DNA from: an uncultured Micrococcales bacterium
GTDB lineage: Bacteria; Actinomycetota; Actinomycetes; Actinomycetales; Microbacteriaceae
DNA: 18,966 bases
Direction of reading: 5' to 3'
Assembly: GCA_903866485.1 (NCBI GenBank)
Contig: CAIPNT010000138.1
Span: 1 to 18,966 of the forward strand
Shown here: piece after piece, positions 7,750-14,439 of the stretch
Layout of the letters: each line of letters begins with the position of its first letter
How positions within the stretch are numbered: the first letter of the stretch is position 1
Position numbers and translations under genes: made by a program
The notes under the pieces: generated by a model
Database searches by the model: none
What the model was told of the DNA's origin: nothing
Seen by the model: the letters and a program-made list of their open reading frames with translations, nothing else

Positions 7750-8937
7750 ATGACCGAAAAGCAACGCTCTCCCTGGCTCACCCGAAACCTCATCGCCATC
7801 TCGTGGGTTTCACTGTTGCAAGACGCAGCCAGCGAAATGCTCTATCCGATCATGCCGATCTTTTTGACCACGGTTTTGGCCGCGCCGGCCGCGGTGGTCG
7901 GTGCCATTGAGGGTTTTGCCGAGGGTTCGATGGCAATCACAAAACTTTCGAGCGCTTGGTTGAACCGCTGGTTGCCCAGAAAAGTCATGGTATTTCTTGG
8001 CTATGCCGGGGCATCGCTTGGCAAATTGATTATTGCTCTGGCCGGGGTTTGGCCAATCGTGCTGGTCGGCCGCGTAGTCGATCGTCTAGGCAAGGGCATG
8101 CGTTCATCTGCCCGCGACGCCATTTTGGTTCAGGGTGTTGACAAAAACCACCGCGGCCGAGTGATTGGTTTTCACCGCACCGCCGACACCACCGGAGCAG
8201 TGATTGGCCCAATCTTGGCCCTGCTGCTGCTTTCAGCATTCAACGGCAACATCAGAGACGTGCTCTGGATCGCAGTCATCCCGGCAGTGCTGTCTACCGT
8301 TGCGGTGCTGTTCATCAAAGACCAAGACCCGGCAACCAAGCGCATGCCAAAGCTGACTCGCGCCGAAACCACCCCGATGAACACTCAAAAGCTTTCACCA
8401 ACTGTCACCCGTCTCATCTGGGTCTTGGCCTTTTTTGCGCTGGCCAATTTTCCAGACGCACTGCTGATTTTGCACCTGAGCCAAGATGGCTTTGGCATCA
8501 CCGAGGTTATCGGCATGTACCTGATTTTTAACATCGCCTATGCAGCGCTCAACTTTCCCTTTGGAATGTTGGCAGACCGACTAAAACCGCAACACGTTTA
8601 TGCACTTGGTCTGCTGTGCTTCGCAATCGCCTATGCCGGCTTGGCGCTAACTCACGACCGCACCATTTCGGTGATTCTGATTGTTATCTACGGCGGCTTT
8701 TCGGCGGCCAACGATGTGGTTGGCAAGTCTTGGGTTTCTAAGCTAGCCGCCGACCACCAGCAGCTAACCGTTCAGTCACGCCTGCAAGGCTTGAGCGGTT
8801 TTGGCATTTTGTTTGCCGGCATCTGGGCCGGAATGGCCTGGGGTCTCGGTTCTGGCAGCGGCGTGGTTCCGTTGCTGATTTCGGGATGCTTCGGACTCGT
8901 GGCCGCTGTAGTGCTGTGGTTTTTGAAGTTAGCTTAG
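7750..8937 (+). CDS. MFS transporter
   Basis: A 395-residue inner-membrane transporter with about 12 hydrophobic segments, consistent with the major facilitator fold. The loop between segments 2-3/4 carries DRLGKGMRSSARDA (111-124), and a second motif-A-like element, GMLADRLKP, follows in the second half; HRTADTTGAVIGP resembles the motif-C region of exporters. This suggests a proton-coupled drug/metabolite exporter-like subgroup, but the cargo cannot be told from sequence. The ATG at 7750 lacks a ribosome binding site and follows a -10-like TAGACT by 6 bases. It diverges from the alpha-glucosidase, so sugar transport is an alternative idea, weakly supported. Its 3' end overlaps the convergent peroxidase gene by 9 bases. 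Confidence 0.88.
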   Translation: MTEKQRSPWLTRNLIAISWVSLLQDAASEMLYPIMPIFLTTVLAAPAAVVGAIEGFAEGSMAITKLSSAWLNRWLPRKVMVFLGYAGASLGKLIIALAGVWPIVLVGRVVDRLGKGMRSSARDAILVQGVDKNHRGRVIGFHRTADTTGAVIGPILALLLLSAFNGNIRDVLWIAVIPAVLSTVAVLFIKDQDPATKRMPKLTRAETTPMNTQKLSPTVTRLIWVLAFFALANFPDALLILHLSQDGFGITEVIGMYLIFNIAYAALNFPFGMLADRLKPQHVYALGLLCFAIAYAGLALTHDRTISVILIVIYGGFSAANDVVGKSWVSKLAADHQQLTVQSRLQGLSGFGILFAGIWAGMAWGLGSGSGVVPLLISGCFGLVAAVVLWFLKLA

Positions 8938-9408
8938 GTTTGCTTCAATAAGCTCAATAATCTCGGGAGCATCCGGCTTGGTGGTTGGTCTAAAACGGTG
9001 AATCTCTCCGTTTGGCAAAACCAAAAACTTCTCGAAGTTCCACAAGATTGGCCCAGCCAGCCCGGCCGAATCCTTGGTCTTCACCAGGGTCTTATAAAGT
9101 TCGTGACGGCCGCGGCCATTTACCGGGGTTTTCTCGGTCATCGGAAAGGTCACGCCCCAAGTGGTCGAGCAATACTCGGCGATGTCATCGCTGGTCTTTA
9201 GCTCTTGCATAAACTGCCCCGATGGCACGCCCAGCACGGTGAAGCCGCGGCTGCCATAGGTTTTCTGCAGGGCCTCGAGCGCCTCATACTGCGGGCTAAG
9301 GCCACAGCGCGAAGCAACGTTGACCACCAAAACGGACTTGCCGGCAAAATCGCTGAAGTTGGCGGCGCTGCCGTTCAACATGGTTAGCGGTGCACTGAGA
9401 GTTGTCAT
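8929..9408 (-). CDS. Glutathione-peroxidase-family thiol peroxidase
   Basis: A 159-residue thioredoxin-fold peroxidase that reduces hydrogen peroxide or organic hydroperoxides. The peroxidatic Cys is C35 in NVASRCGLSPQY, with tetrad partners Q65 (PSGQF), W123 and N124 (ILWNFEKFLV). A second Cys, C80 in DIAEYCSTTWGVTFPM, is at the place of the resolving cysteine of thioredoxin-dependent members, so thioredoxin rather than glutathione is the probable reductant, as expected for an actinobacterium. The usual PCNQF motif is changed to PSGQF, which keeps the essential Gln. No signal peptide. It is convergent with the MFS gene with a 9-base overlap, and its own upstream region (36 bases) shows no clear ribosome binding site. 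Confidence 0.93.
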   Translation of the reverse strand: MTTLSAPLTMLNGSAANFSDFAGKSVLVVNVASRCGLSPQYEALEALQKTYGSRGFTVLGVPSGQFMQELKTSDDIAEYCSTTWGVTFPMTEKTPVNGRGRHELYKTLVKTKDSAGLAGPILWNFEKFLVLPNGEIHRFRPTTKPDAPEIIELIEANLS

Positions 9409-9443
9409 ATGCTGGTCAACCCACTATCCCAAGGCAATCTTCC

Positions 9444-10046
9444 CTAGAACTTGAATGTGGCCAACGTAATGGCGATGCTAAACATGACAACCGCAATCAA
9501 AGTGTCGAGCACCTTCCAAAAAATTGGCCTAGACATCAAACCGGATGCGGCCTTGGCGCCATAGCCGATGCTAAAAAACCAGAGCAGGCTGGCCAACATG
9601 GCTCCGGCGGCAAACCACCAGCGATTAGCGCCAAAGGTGTTGCCAACACCGCCGACAAAAATCACTGTGTCTAGATAGACGTGCGGGTTTAGCAGGCTCA
9701 TCACCAAGACCGTGGTGACCACCTTGGCGGCAGACTTGCTCTCAACCCCGGCGGCATCCAGACTTTGACTCTTCGTTGCACTGATCAGCGACTTGATGCC
9801 AAACCAAACCAAATAAGCCACACCAACCCAACGGATGACCTCGAGCAACCACGGCAAACCTGAGATGACGGCCCCAAGTCCGGCGATTCCGAGCGCAATC
9901 AGACTTGCATCGATCAAGGTGCAAATGGCCACCACCGTGAACACATACTTTTTGGTCAAACCCTGACGGATGACGAATGCGTTCTGGGCGCCGATGGCGA
10001 TGATTAGCGAGAGGCCGGTGAACAGGCCCGAAAGCAAAGCGAACAC
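9444..10046 (-). CDS. LysE/ArgO-type amino acid exporter
   Basis: A 200-residue integral membrane protein with five to six hydrophobic segments and the LysE-family signatures GAQNAFVIRQGL near residues 20-31 and NPHVYLDT in the middle. LysE/ArgO proteins export basic amino acids such as lysine and arginine, including toxic analogues; the exact cargo is inferred only by family. The GTG start at 10046 shares one base with the stop of the upstream gene (TAGTG), so translation is coupled. No LysG/ArgP-like regulator is next door, unlike the Corynebacterium lysEG pair. Confidence 0.9.
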   Translation of the reverse strand: MFALLSGLFTGLSLIIAIGAQNAFVIRQGLTKKYVFTVVAICTLIDASLIALGIAGLGAVISGLPWLLEVIRWVGVAYLVWFGIKSLISATKSQSLDAAGVESKSAAKVVTTVLVMSLLNPHVYLDTVIFVGGVGNTFGANRWWFAAGAMLASLLWFFSIGYGAKAASGLMSRPIFWKVLDTLIAVVMFSIAITLATFKF

Positions 10047-10321
10047 TATTCTTGTGATTCGGTTTCGCGGTCAGACGGGTTTTTAGCGCGCGGCCACAGT
10101 GCGATAGCCAACGAAAGTGCGCCAAACAGGGCAGCCAGAATGCCGCCCTCGGTGAGGTTCATCCAAACATACAAACCGATGCAAATCGAAAACACCGCCA
10201 TACTGATGGCAAAGGCCCGATTGCCCTTGCTAGAGCGGGTCAAAATGCTCAGCAGCAGTGACCCGATGCTGAGAGCTGTAAAACTCATCACAGTAAAAAG
10301 ACCCAGATACTCGTCTTGCAC
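10046..10321 (-). CDS. Small membrane protein of unknown function
   Basis: A 91-residue protein with about three hydrophobic segments (roughly residues 8-25, 35-54 and 58-75) and a charged C-terminal tail ending in DRETESQE. I do not recognise a family. The GTG start at 10321 is supported by GAGG ending 5 bases upstream; an internal ATG at 10288 would cut the first segment. It lies 8 bases after the OmdA-like gene and overlaps the LysE start by one base, so the three form an operon; a role linked to the exporter is possible but unproven. Confidence 0.78.
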   Translation of the reverse strand: MQDEYLGLFTVMSFTALSIGSLLLSILTRSSKGNRAFAISMAVFSICIGLYVWMNLTEGGILAALFGALSLAIALWPRAKNPSDRETESQE

Positions 10322-10329
10322 TTCGACCT

Positions 10330-10596
10330 CTACTTCTTTGAAGCGGGATGATCCATTCTCATGTAGACCCCGCCCTTCTTCAGCTCGTCAATCATTTGAT
10401 TCAGTCGCTTCAGCCTAGTCTCGTTGCGCTCGGCGCGGGTTATCCAGCCAAGATAATCGTTGCGCTGATAGGCCGGTCGGTGGTCAAAGTCGGCCCTAAC
10501 CGCGTGCTCTTCAAGTGCCAACTTAACATCCGCAGGCATCTCATAGAGCTTGCGGCGCTGGTTGCCCCTCTTGTCACGAGAATCTGCGGGCTTCAA
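10330..10596 (-). CDS. Solo YdeI/OmpD-associated (OmdA-type) domain protein
   Basis: An 88-residue cytosolic protein matching the C-terminal YdeI/OmpD-associated domain: MPADVKLALEEH, then AYQRNDYLGWITRAERNETRLKR and MIDELKKGG, i.e. the typical YxxWIxxAKxxETRxRR pattern. Members often carry an additional N-terminal DUF1801 or DUF1905 domain, absent here. Biochemical function is not firmly known; YdeI has been linked to stress and peptide resistance. The TTG at 10596 is the longest start, the ATG at 10539 begins right at the domain and is a plausible alternative; neither has a good ribosome binding site. It heads the operon with the small membrane protein and the LysE exporter. Confidence 0.82.
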   Translation of the reverse strand: MKPADSRDKRGNQRRKLYEMPADVKLALEEHAVRADFDHRPAYQRNDYLGWITRAERNETRLKRLNQMIDELKKGGVYMRMDHPASKK

Positions 10597-10632
10597 TTTG
10601 GGTTATCTATGTGCGGCTATTGAATGGTTTGT

Positions 10633-10983
10633 TTAGCGAGCAAACTGAAAAATTAGCGTCGCCAGCGAAACCAAGGTCAAAATCAAGGCAGGGGCAAAAC
10701 CGTTTGCCTTGTGACCGGCACGGATGTGCATCACCACAGCGGTGGCAAAGTAGAGCACGAGCCCAACCGAGGCCAACTGGCCAAGAATCGGCACCCAAAT
10801 GCCAACCAAAAGGCCAAGAGCCGCAGCCAGTTCAAGCGCGCCAAGCAAGGGCACCTGCGCCTCTTTGACGCCAACCGACTTTAGGGTGGCGACGGTTGAC
10901 TCCATCTTGGTGAACTTGCCCATAGCCGACATGGTCGAAGCTAGGCCGATGAGAATAGAAAAAATCCAGAGCGCAATAGTCAT
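10633..10983 (-). CDS. DoxX-family membrane protein
   Basis: A 116-residue protein with four hydrophobic segments (about 3-22, 45-65, 68-88 and 95-113). The overall pattern, with GALELAAALGLLVG in the second segment and the small-residue-rich SAMGKFTKM loop after the first, fits the DoxX/DoxX-like family. Proteins of this family are inner-membrane and some partner redox enzymes; the role here is unknown. The ATG at 10983 is the natural start; a CAGACT 6 bases upstream resembles a weak leaderless -10 box. Stands 33 bases upstream of the SDR stop on the same strand, so it may also be read from the SDR promoter. Confidence 0.85.
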   Translation of the reverse strand: MTIALWIFSILIGLASTMSAMGKFTKMESTVATLKSVGVKEAQVPLLGALELAAALGLLVGIWVPILGQLASVGLVLYFATAVVMHIRAGHKANGFAPALILTLVSLATLIFQFAR

Positions 10984-11016
10984 TGCTTCAGTCTGCCCTA
11001 GTTATTTAGGTTTGTC

Positions 11017-11763
11017 TTACTTTGTGAAGTAAGCGGTGTCGCCGACAAGCACAGTGTTGTCAGCCGGAATCGGCTGCTCGGCCGCCTTCACGATTTCTTC
11101 CGCAAACTCTTCAACGTTATAAAGCTTTCCGACGGCCTGCTTGCGAGCGTCGATTGCGCCTGGGTTCAGTCGGTCAAGCAAGGTGGCGGTTACGGTGCCC
11201 TCAATCATGTCGCCCGAAACCACCACAAACTCGATGCCCTTTGCGGTCAACTCTGCAATCATGTCGCGAAGTGCATCCTCACCGGCACGCTTTGAAAGGG
11301 CCACCGGAAGGTATTCGGGCATGGTCGGGGTTTCGCGGATGAAGTGCGCCTGGTGGCTGGTGACAAACACGATGCGTGAGCCTGCGCCAAGCAAAGGCAG
11401 CGCGGTCTTGACCAGGTTTACCTGAGCATCGCGATTGAGCTTCATGGCATAGTCTTCACCCTTGCCAGTTTCCATGCCTCCGGAGGCGTTCAACACCAAC
11501 AGGTCTAGGCCGCCAAACTGCTCTTTGAGAGTGGCTGCAAGTGCGTCAATGCTGGCATAGTCGGTTAGGTCGGCGCCAACCACGATGGCTTTGCCACCGG
11601 CCTCGATGATCTGGTTGGCAATCTTTTCGGCGCGAACTACCTTGTCACGATAGTTGATGGCCACGGACGCTCCCTTAGCGGCCAGCAGCTGGGCCACCTG
11701 TGCGCCGATTCCGCGGGATGAACCTGATACGAATGCGTGCTTGCCTGCAAATGAGTTAGTCAT
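11017..11763 (-). CDS. Short-chain dehydrogenase/reductase with atypical active site spacing
   Basis: A 248-residue Rossmann-fold oxidoreductase. The nucleotide-binding motif is SGSSRGIG (13-20), with D65 in ADL and NASGG (92-96) in the expected positions. The catalytic Ser is S136 in VTSHQAHF. The usual YxxxK is replaced by Y151-x6-K158 (YLPVALSK). I recall a group of actinobacterial SDRs with the same SHxAHF plus YxPVAxxKxAGE arrangement, so this is probably a subfamily trait; substrate unknown. NADP(H) preference is likely from the R17 in the glycine motif. The ATG at 11763 lies 6 bases after a -10-like TAAACT. The DoxX gene follows. Confidence 0.9.
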   Translation of the reverse strand: MTNSFAGKHAFVSGSSRGIGAQVAQLLAAKGASVAINYRDKVVRAEKIANQIIEAGGKAIVVGADLTDYASIDALAATLKEQFGGLDLLVLNASGGMETGKGEDYAMKLNRDAQVNLVKTALPLLGAGSRIVFVTSHQAHFIRETPTMPEYLPVALSKRAGEDALRDMIAELTAKGIEFVVVSGDMIEGTVTATLLDRLNPGAIDARKQAVGKLYNVEEFAEEIVKAAEQPIPADNTVLVGDTAYFTK

Positions 11764-11769
11764 TCCATA

Positions 11770-11775
11770 AGTTTA
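11770..11775 (-). promoter_or_regulatory. Candidate -10 box of the SDR gene (leaderless)
   Basis: On the minus strand TAAACT fits TANNNT and ends exactly 6 bases before the SDR ATG, with no ribosome binding site between. No -35 box recognised. Confidence 0.4.
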
Positions 11776-11804
11776 GTTTTAGACAGCCTTGCATGTTCAT
11801 TTAG

Positions 11805-11866
11805 TTATCCACAGTGTCTTCACTTTGTCTGGCGTTTGGATTAGGTTAAATCTGGGGTTATCCCCA
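11805..11866. promoter_or_regulatory. DnaA-box-like pair in the SDR/secreted-protein intergenic region
   Basis: TTATCCACA at 11805-11813 is a perfect consensus DnaA box, and TTATCCCCA at 11858-11866, same direction, differs by one base; the second is also the right part of a small inverted repeat TGGGG-TTAT-CCCCA (11853-11866). The 125-base region carries both divergent promoters. The gyrB-gyrA genes nearby suggest closeness to oriC, but this is not oriC itself: too few boxes and no dnaA. A titration or regulatory role is inference. Confidence 0.4.
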
Positions 11867-11888
11867 AATTAATTCAAGGGGTTGAGTT

Positions 11889-13976
11889 ATGAAAATGTTC
11901 GGTCGCCGCGTGATGGGTGCGATTGTCGCCGCGGTTTTTGCCTTTGCCCTGCAGATTGCCGGGCCGGTTGCCTTGCCAAGCTCGTTGGTCGCTGCAGCCT
12001 CGGCCGATGCCCCGCTTGCTGGGCTCACCCCTGACCTGAGCCTGGCCGGTTACTCTGGCGTCACCGGTTTTGTGGTTCACGTCAATAACTATGATCCGGC
12101 CTATTCGTGGTCCGTGTACGCTCCACCAGGATTAACGATGGTAGTTCGAGCACCGAGCGGAACTAACACGGTTTACTCCATTGGCATCCGAGGCCTTGCC
12201 GCCGACTCATCGGCCACCGTCACCGTAACCACAAGCCGGTCTGGTTATGCCGACGCAAGCGCGTCGATCATTGGTTACTCGCGCAACACCGGCCTGACCC
12301 CTGCGTTTGGTTCGGTCACGTCAACCTTTGGTGGGTTTTCGACTCAAATCACCAATTATTCATCCAGTTATTCGTGGGCGGTTTCATCAACTCGCGGCTC
12401 GGCCCAAATCGACAGCAACGGTCTGGTCACGGTGAGCAATCTCTATGGCGGCCAAGCCGCTTCGCTTGTGGTGACAACCAGCCGCTCGGATAGCACCACG
12501 GTCAGTGCCACCATCGACGGCTCGGCCCTCGTGCCAAGCCCAGCCCTTGTGTCTGAATATTCGCTGGTCGCGGTCACCCAAGACGCCGTCAGCTTGCAAA
12601 TAACAAATTATGACCCTGCATTCACCTGGTCGGTAGATTCGGGTGGCGATGGCACCGCATCGATTGACGACGCCGGCCTAATCACAATCAGCGACCTCTA
12701 TGACGGTGAGCAAATCAACCTTCACGTTCTAACTAGTCGCTACGGCTACTTATCGAACGATAAAGTTCTGTACCTAGCCTCGCTGATTCACCCGCAAACA
12801 CCGCAGTTGGGCACAGTAACCCCAACCACCGATGGCTTTACGCTGTCTCTAGAAAACTACGACCCCGCATACGACTGGGCTGTCACCAGCGACACCGGCA
12901 CAGCCACCATCGACTCGGGTGTGATCACAGTTGTCGGCCTAACCCATGGCCAAGTTGCCAACGTAACCGTGGTTACCACGGCGCCAGGCACCGAAACCGG
13001 AAACGCCACCTTTAGCGGTCAGGCTTTGAGCGCCAACTTCACGCCGATTATTGGTGCACCGACACGAAGCGTCAACAGTTATAGCGTGCAAATTACCAAC
13101 TATGACCAAGCATTCACCTGGTCGGTTTACACCGAATCTGCCATCGGACAGGCAGCAATCAGCAATTCTGGTCTCATAACGGTCTCAAATTTGGCCGATA
13201 GTCAAGAGGCAATCGTTCACGTGATGGCCACTCGCCTCACATTCAATGACGCCGATGTTTCAATTACCTCAAGCGCCCTGAGTGCTGCTTTGAACCCAAC
13301 TTTTACCGCTTCAACCCCAACCACCGACGGATTCACCACCCAAATCAATAACTTTGATTCGGCATTCAACTGTTCGATTGTCACAAGCGCTGGGGTCGGC
13401 AGCCTGTCATCCAATGGTTTTGTGAGCGTGACTGGGCTTAGCCCCGACGCCTCGTCAACCGCTTCGGTCACTTGTCAGCGCGAGGGTTATCGCGACGGGT
13501 TGGGCAGCGTCACCGGCCAAGCGCTTTCGTCGCCGGTCACAACACAAGATGATTCCGTTGCCCGCGCTGCCGCACAAGCCCAAGCTGCTGCACAGGCTCA
13601 AGCTGCCGCGCAAGCACAGGCTGCAGCCGAAGCGGCTGCCAAGGCAGCTGCCGACGCAAAGGCTGCTGCGGACGCCAAAGCCGCGGCGGATGCCAAAGCT
13701 GCGGCAGATGCAAAGGCAGCGGCGGACGCTAAAGCGGCGGCGGACGCTAAAGCCGCGGCAGACGCGAAGAAGGCTCAGGATTCAAGAACCATTGCCGCGA
13801 TTATGCAAAAGCCACAGTCGGTGACGGCAAAAGTCATTTCAAAGCTCACCGCCGCTCAGCTGAAGACCATCCCGCCTACTGTCTTGGCTCGTTTGTCATC
13901 AAAGGCCATTGCCGCGCTTAGACCGGCTCAACTTGCACTGCTGAGCAAGGCCCAACGCAACGCCCTGCGCAGATAG
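11889..13976 (+). CDS. Secreted repeat protein: six Ig-like repeats, Ala-rich hexad helix, C-terminal octad repeats
   Basis: A 695-residue protein of unknown function. Residues 1-40 look like a Sec signal peptide (MKMFGRR, hydrophobic core to about 35, then SADAPLA). Six degenerate repeats of 77-86 residues follow (about 46-131, 136-212, 217-298, 303-379, 384-464, 468-546), each with an N(Y/F)(D/S)xx(Y/F)xW(S/A)V strand (starting 67, 156, 240, 323, 404, 488), a G-x-A-x-I-(D/S)-x-x-G-L-(I/V)-T-V stretch and VxVxTSRxGY, as in bacterial Ig-like surface modules. Residues 559-628 form three AAAQAQ and seven KAAADA hexads. Residues 643-690 form six octads. The only cysteines are C494 and C529, both in repeat six. 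There is no LPXTG or membrane anchor. AAGGGG 8 bases before the ATG fixes the start. Probably an exported surface protein or adhesin. Confidence 0.85.
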   Translation: MKMFGRRVMGAIVAAVFAFALQIAGPVALPSSLVAAASADAPLAGLTPDLSLAGYSGVTGFVVHVNNYDPAYSWSVYAPPGLTMVVRAPSGTNTVYSIGIRGLAADSSATVTVTTSRSGYADASASIIGYSRNTGLTPAFGSVTSTFGGFSTQITNYSSSYSWAVSSTRGSAQIDSNGLVTVSNLYGGQAASLVVTTSRSDSTTVSATIDGSALVPSPALVSEYSLVAVTQDAVSLQITNYDPAFTWSVDSGGDGTASIDDAGLITISDLYDGEQINLHVLTSRYGYLSNDKVLYLASLIHPQTPQLGTVTPTTDGFTLSLENYDPAYDWAVTSDTGTATIDSGVITVVGLTHGQVANVTVVTTAPGTETGNATFSGQALSANFTPIIGAPTRSVNSYSVQITNYDQAFTWSVYTESAIGQAAISNSGLITVSNLADSQEAIVHVMATRLTFNDADVSITSSALSAALNPTFTASTPTTDGFTTQINNFDSAFNCSIVTSAGVGSLSSNGFVSVTGLSPDASSTASVTCQREGYRDGLGSVTGQALSSPVTTQDDSVARAAAQAQAAAQAQAAAQAQAAAEAAAKAAADAKAAADAKAAADAKAAADAKAAADAKAAADAKAAADAKKAQDSRTIAAIMQKPQSVTAKVISKLTAAQLKTIPPTVLARLSSKAIAALRPAQLALLSKAQRNALRR
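13563..13772 (+). repeat. Hexad-coding tandem repeat (AAAQAQ x3, KAAADA x7)
   Basis: Within the secreted-protein gene, residues 559-628 repeat every six residues, so the DNA repeats every 18 bases. The copies use different synonymous codons (gcc/gct/gcg/gca, gac/gat, aaa/aag), which shows an old repeat kept for its protein sequence and not a fresh DNA expansion. The product should be a long straight helix or stalk between the Ig-like region and the C-terminal octads. Confidence 0.85.
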
Positions 13977-13983
13977 TCGCCAA

Positions 13984-14439
13984 CTAAACAGTCAGGTTAT
14001 AGACCGCAAGCGCTAGGCAGATCGGCATAAATAAGACCGGAACAAAACTCTCGGCTTGGCCAAGTTCACGGTATTTGGTTTTTGCTCGCCCCGATGAATA
14101 GCCCTTGAGATACTTCCACTCGAGGGTGAATGGTTGTTCGGGCAGCTTTTCTTCAAGCCTCGCGATGACTGACCACTTCGCGGCACTAAGTTGCCGATAG
14201 CTTGCAAGTTGCAACCACCAAACCAGATTGATCAAAAACCCAACGCCTAGAATCGCGATGCCGCCGAGACGGCCGATTGGCAAGTGGCCTTCGGTGATCA
14301 ACCCGCCTGCGGTGATCAAGGCCGAATCGGCAGTCAGAAAGAATGCATTGGCTACACCCCTGCGGGCCGAGATTCGATCTGCCATCTCAACGGCTAACCG
14401 ATAAAACTCAAAAGTCTGGTCTTCTGTGGTTCGCCTCAT
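13984..14439 (-). CDS. Small RipA-like membrane protein, partner of the TIR-like gene
   Basis: A 151-residue protein with three hydrophobic segments (about 29-48, 57-79 and 131-150) and a charged cytoplasmic loop of about 50 residues between the second and third (KWSVIARLEEKLPEQPF, EWKYLKGYSSGRAK). The layout and the LxxYRQLSAAKWxVIxxLE region resemble small proteins annotated as RipA-family octameric membrane proteins (after Francisella RipA); this is recognition from memory, moderate certainty. The ATG at 14439 overlaps the stop of the TIR-like gene as ATGA and is preceded by GGGGG six bases upstream, so it must be made together with its partner; the ATG at 14481 is less likely. It would be the membrane arm of a two-gene signalling or defence module. 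The 3' end lies 7 bases from the convergent secreted-protein gene. Confidence 0.8.
   Translation of the reverse strand: MRRTTEDQTFEFYRLAVEMADRISARRGVANAFFLTADSALITAGGLITEGHLPIGRLGGIAILGVGFLINLVWWLQLASYRQLSAAKWSVIARLEEKLPEQPFTLEWKYLKGYSSGRAKTKYRELGQAESFVPVLFMPICLALAVYNLTV

Noticed and set aside
13563..13772. Regular 18-base repeats as a CRISPR-like array
   Set aside because: No spacers; the repeats are contiguous, in frame and coding.
13549..13824. Arg/Leu/Pro-rich 91-residue frame
   Set aside because: It is the shifted frame of the hexad Ala repeat in the secreted protein; its composition follows from the repeat.
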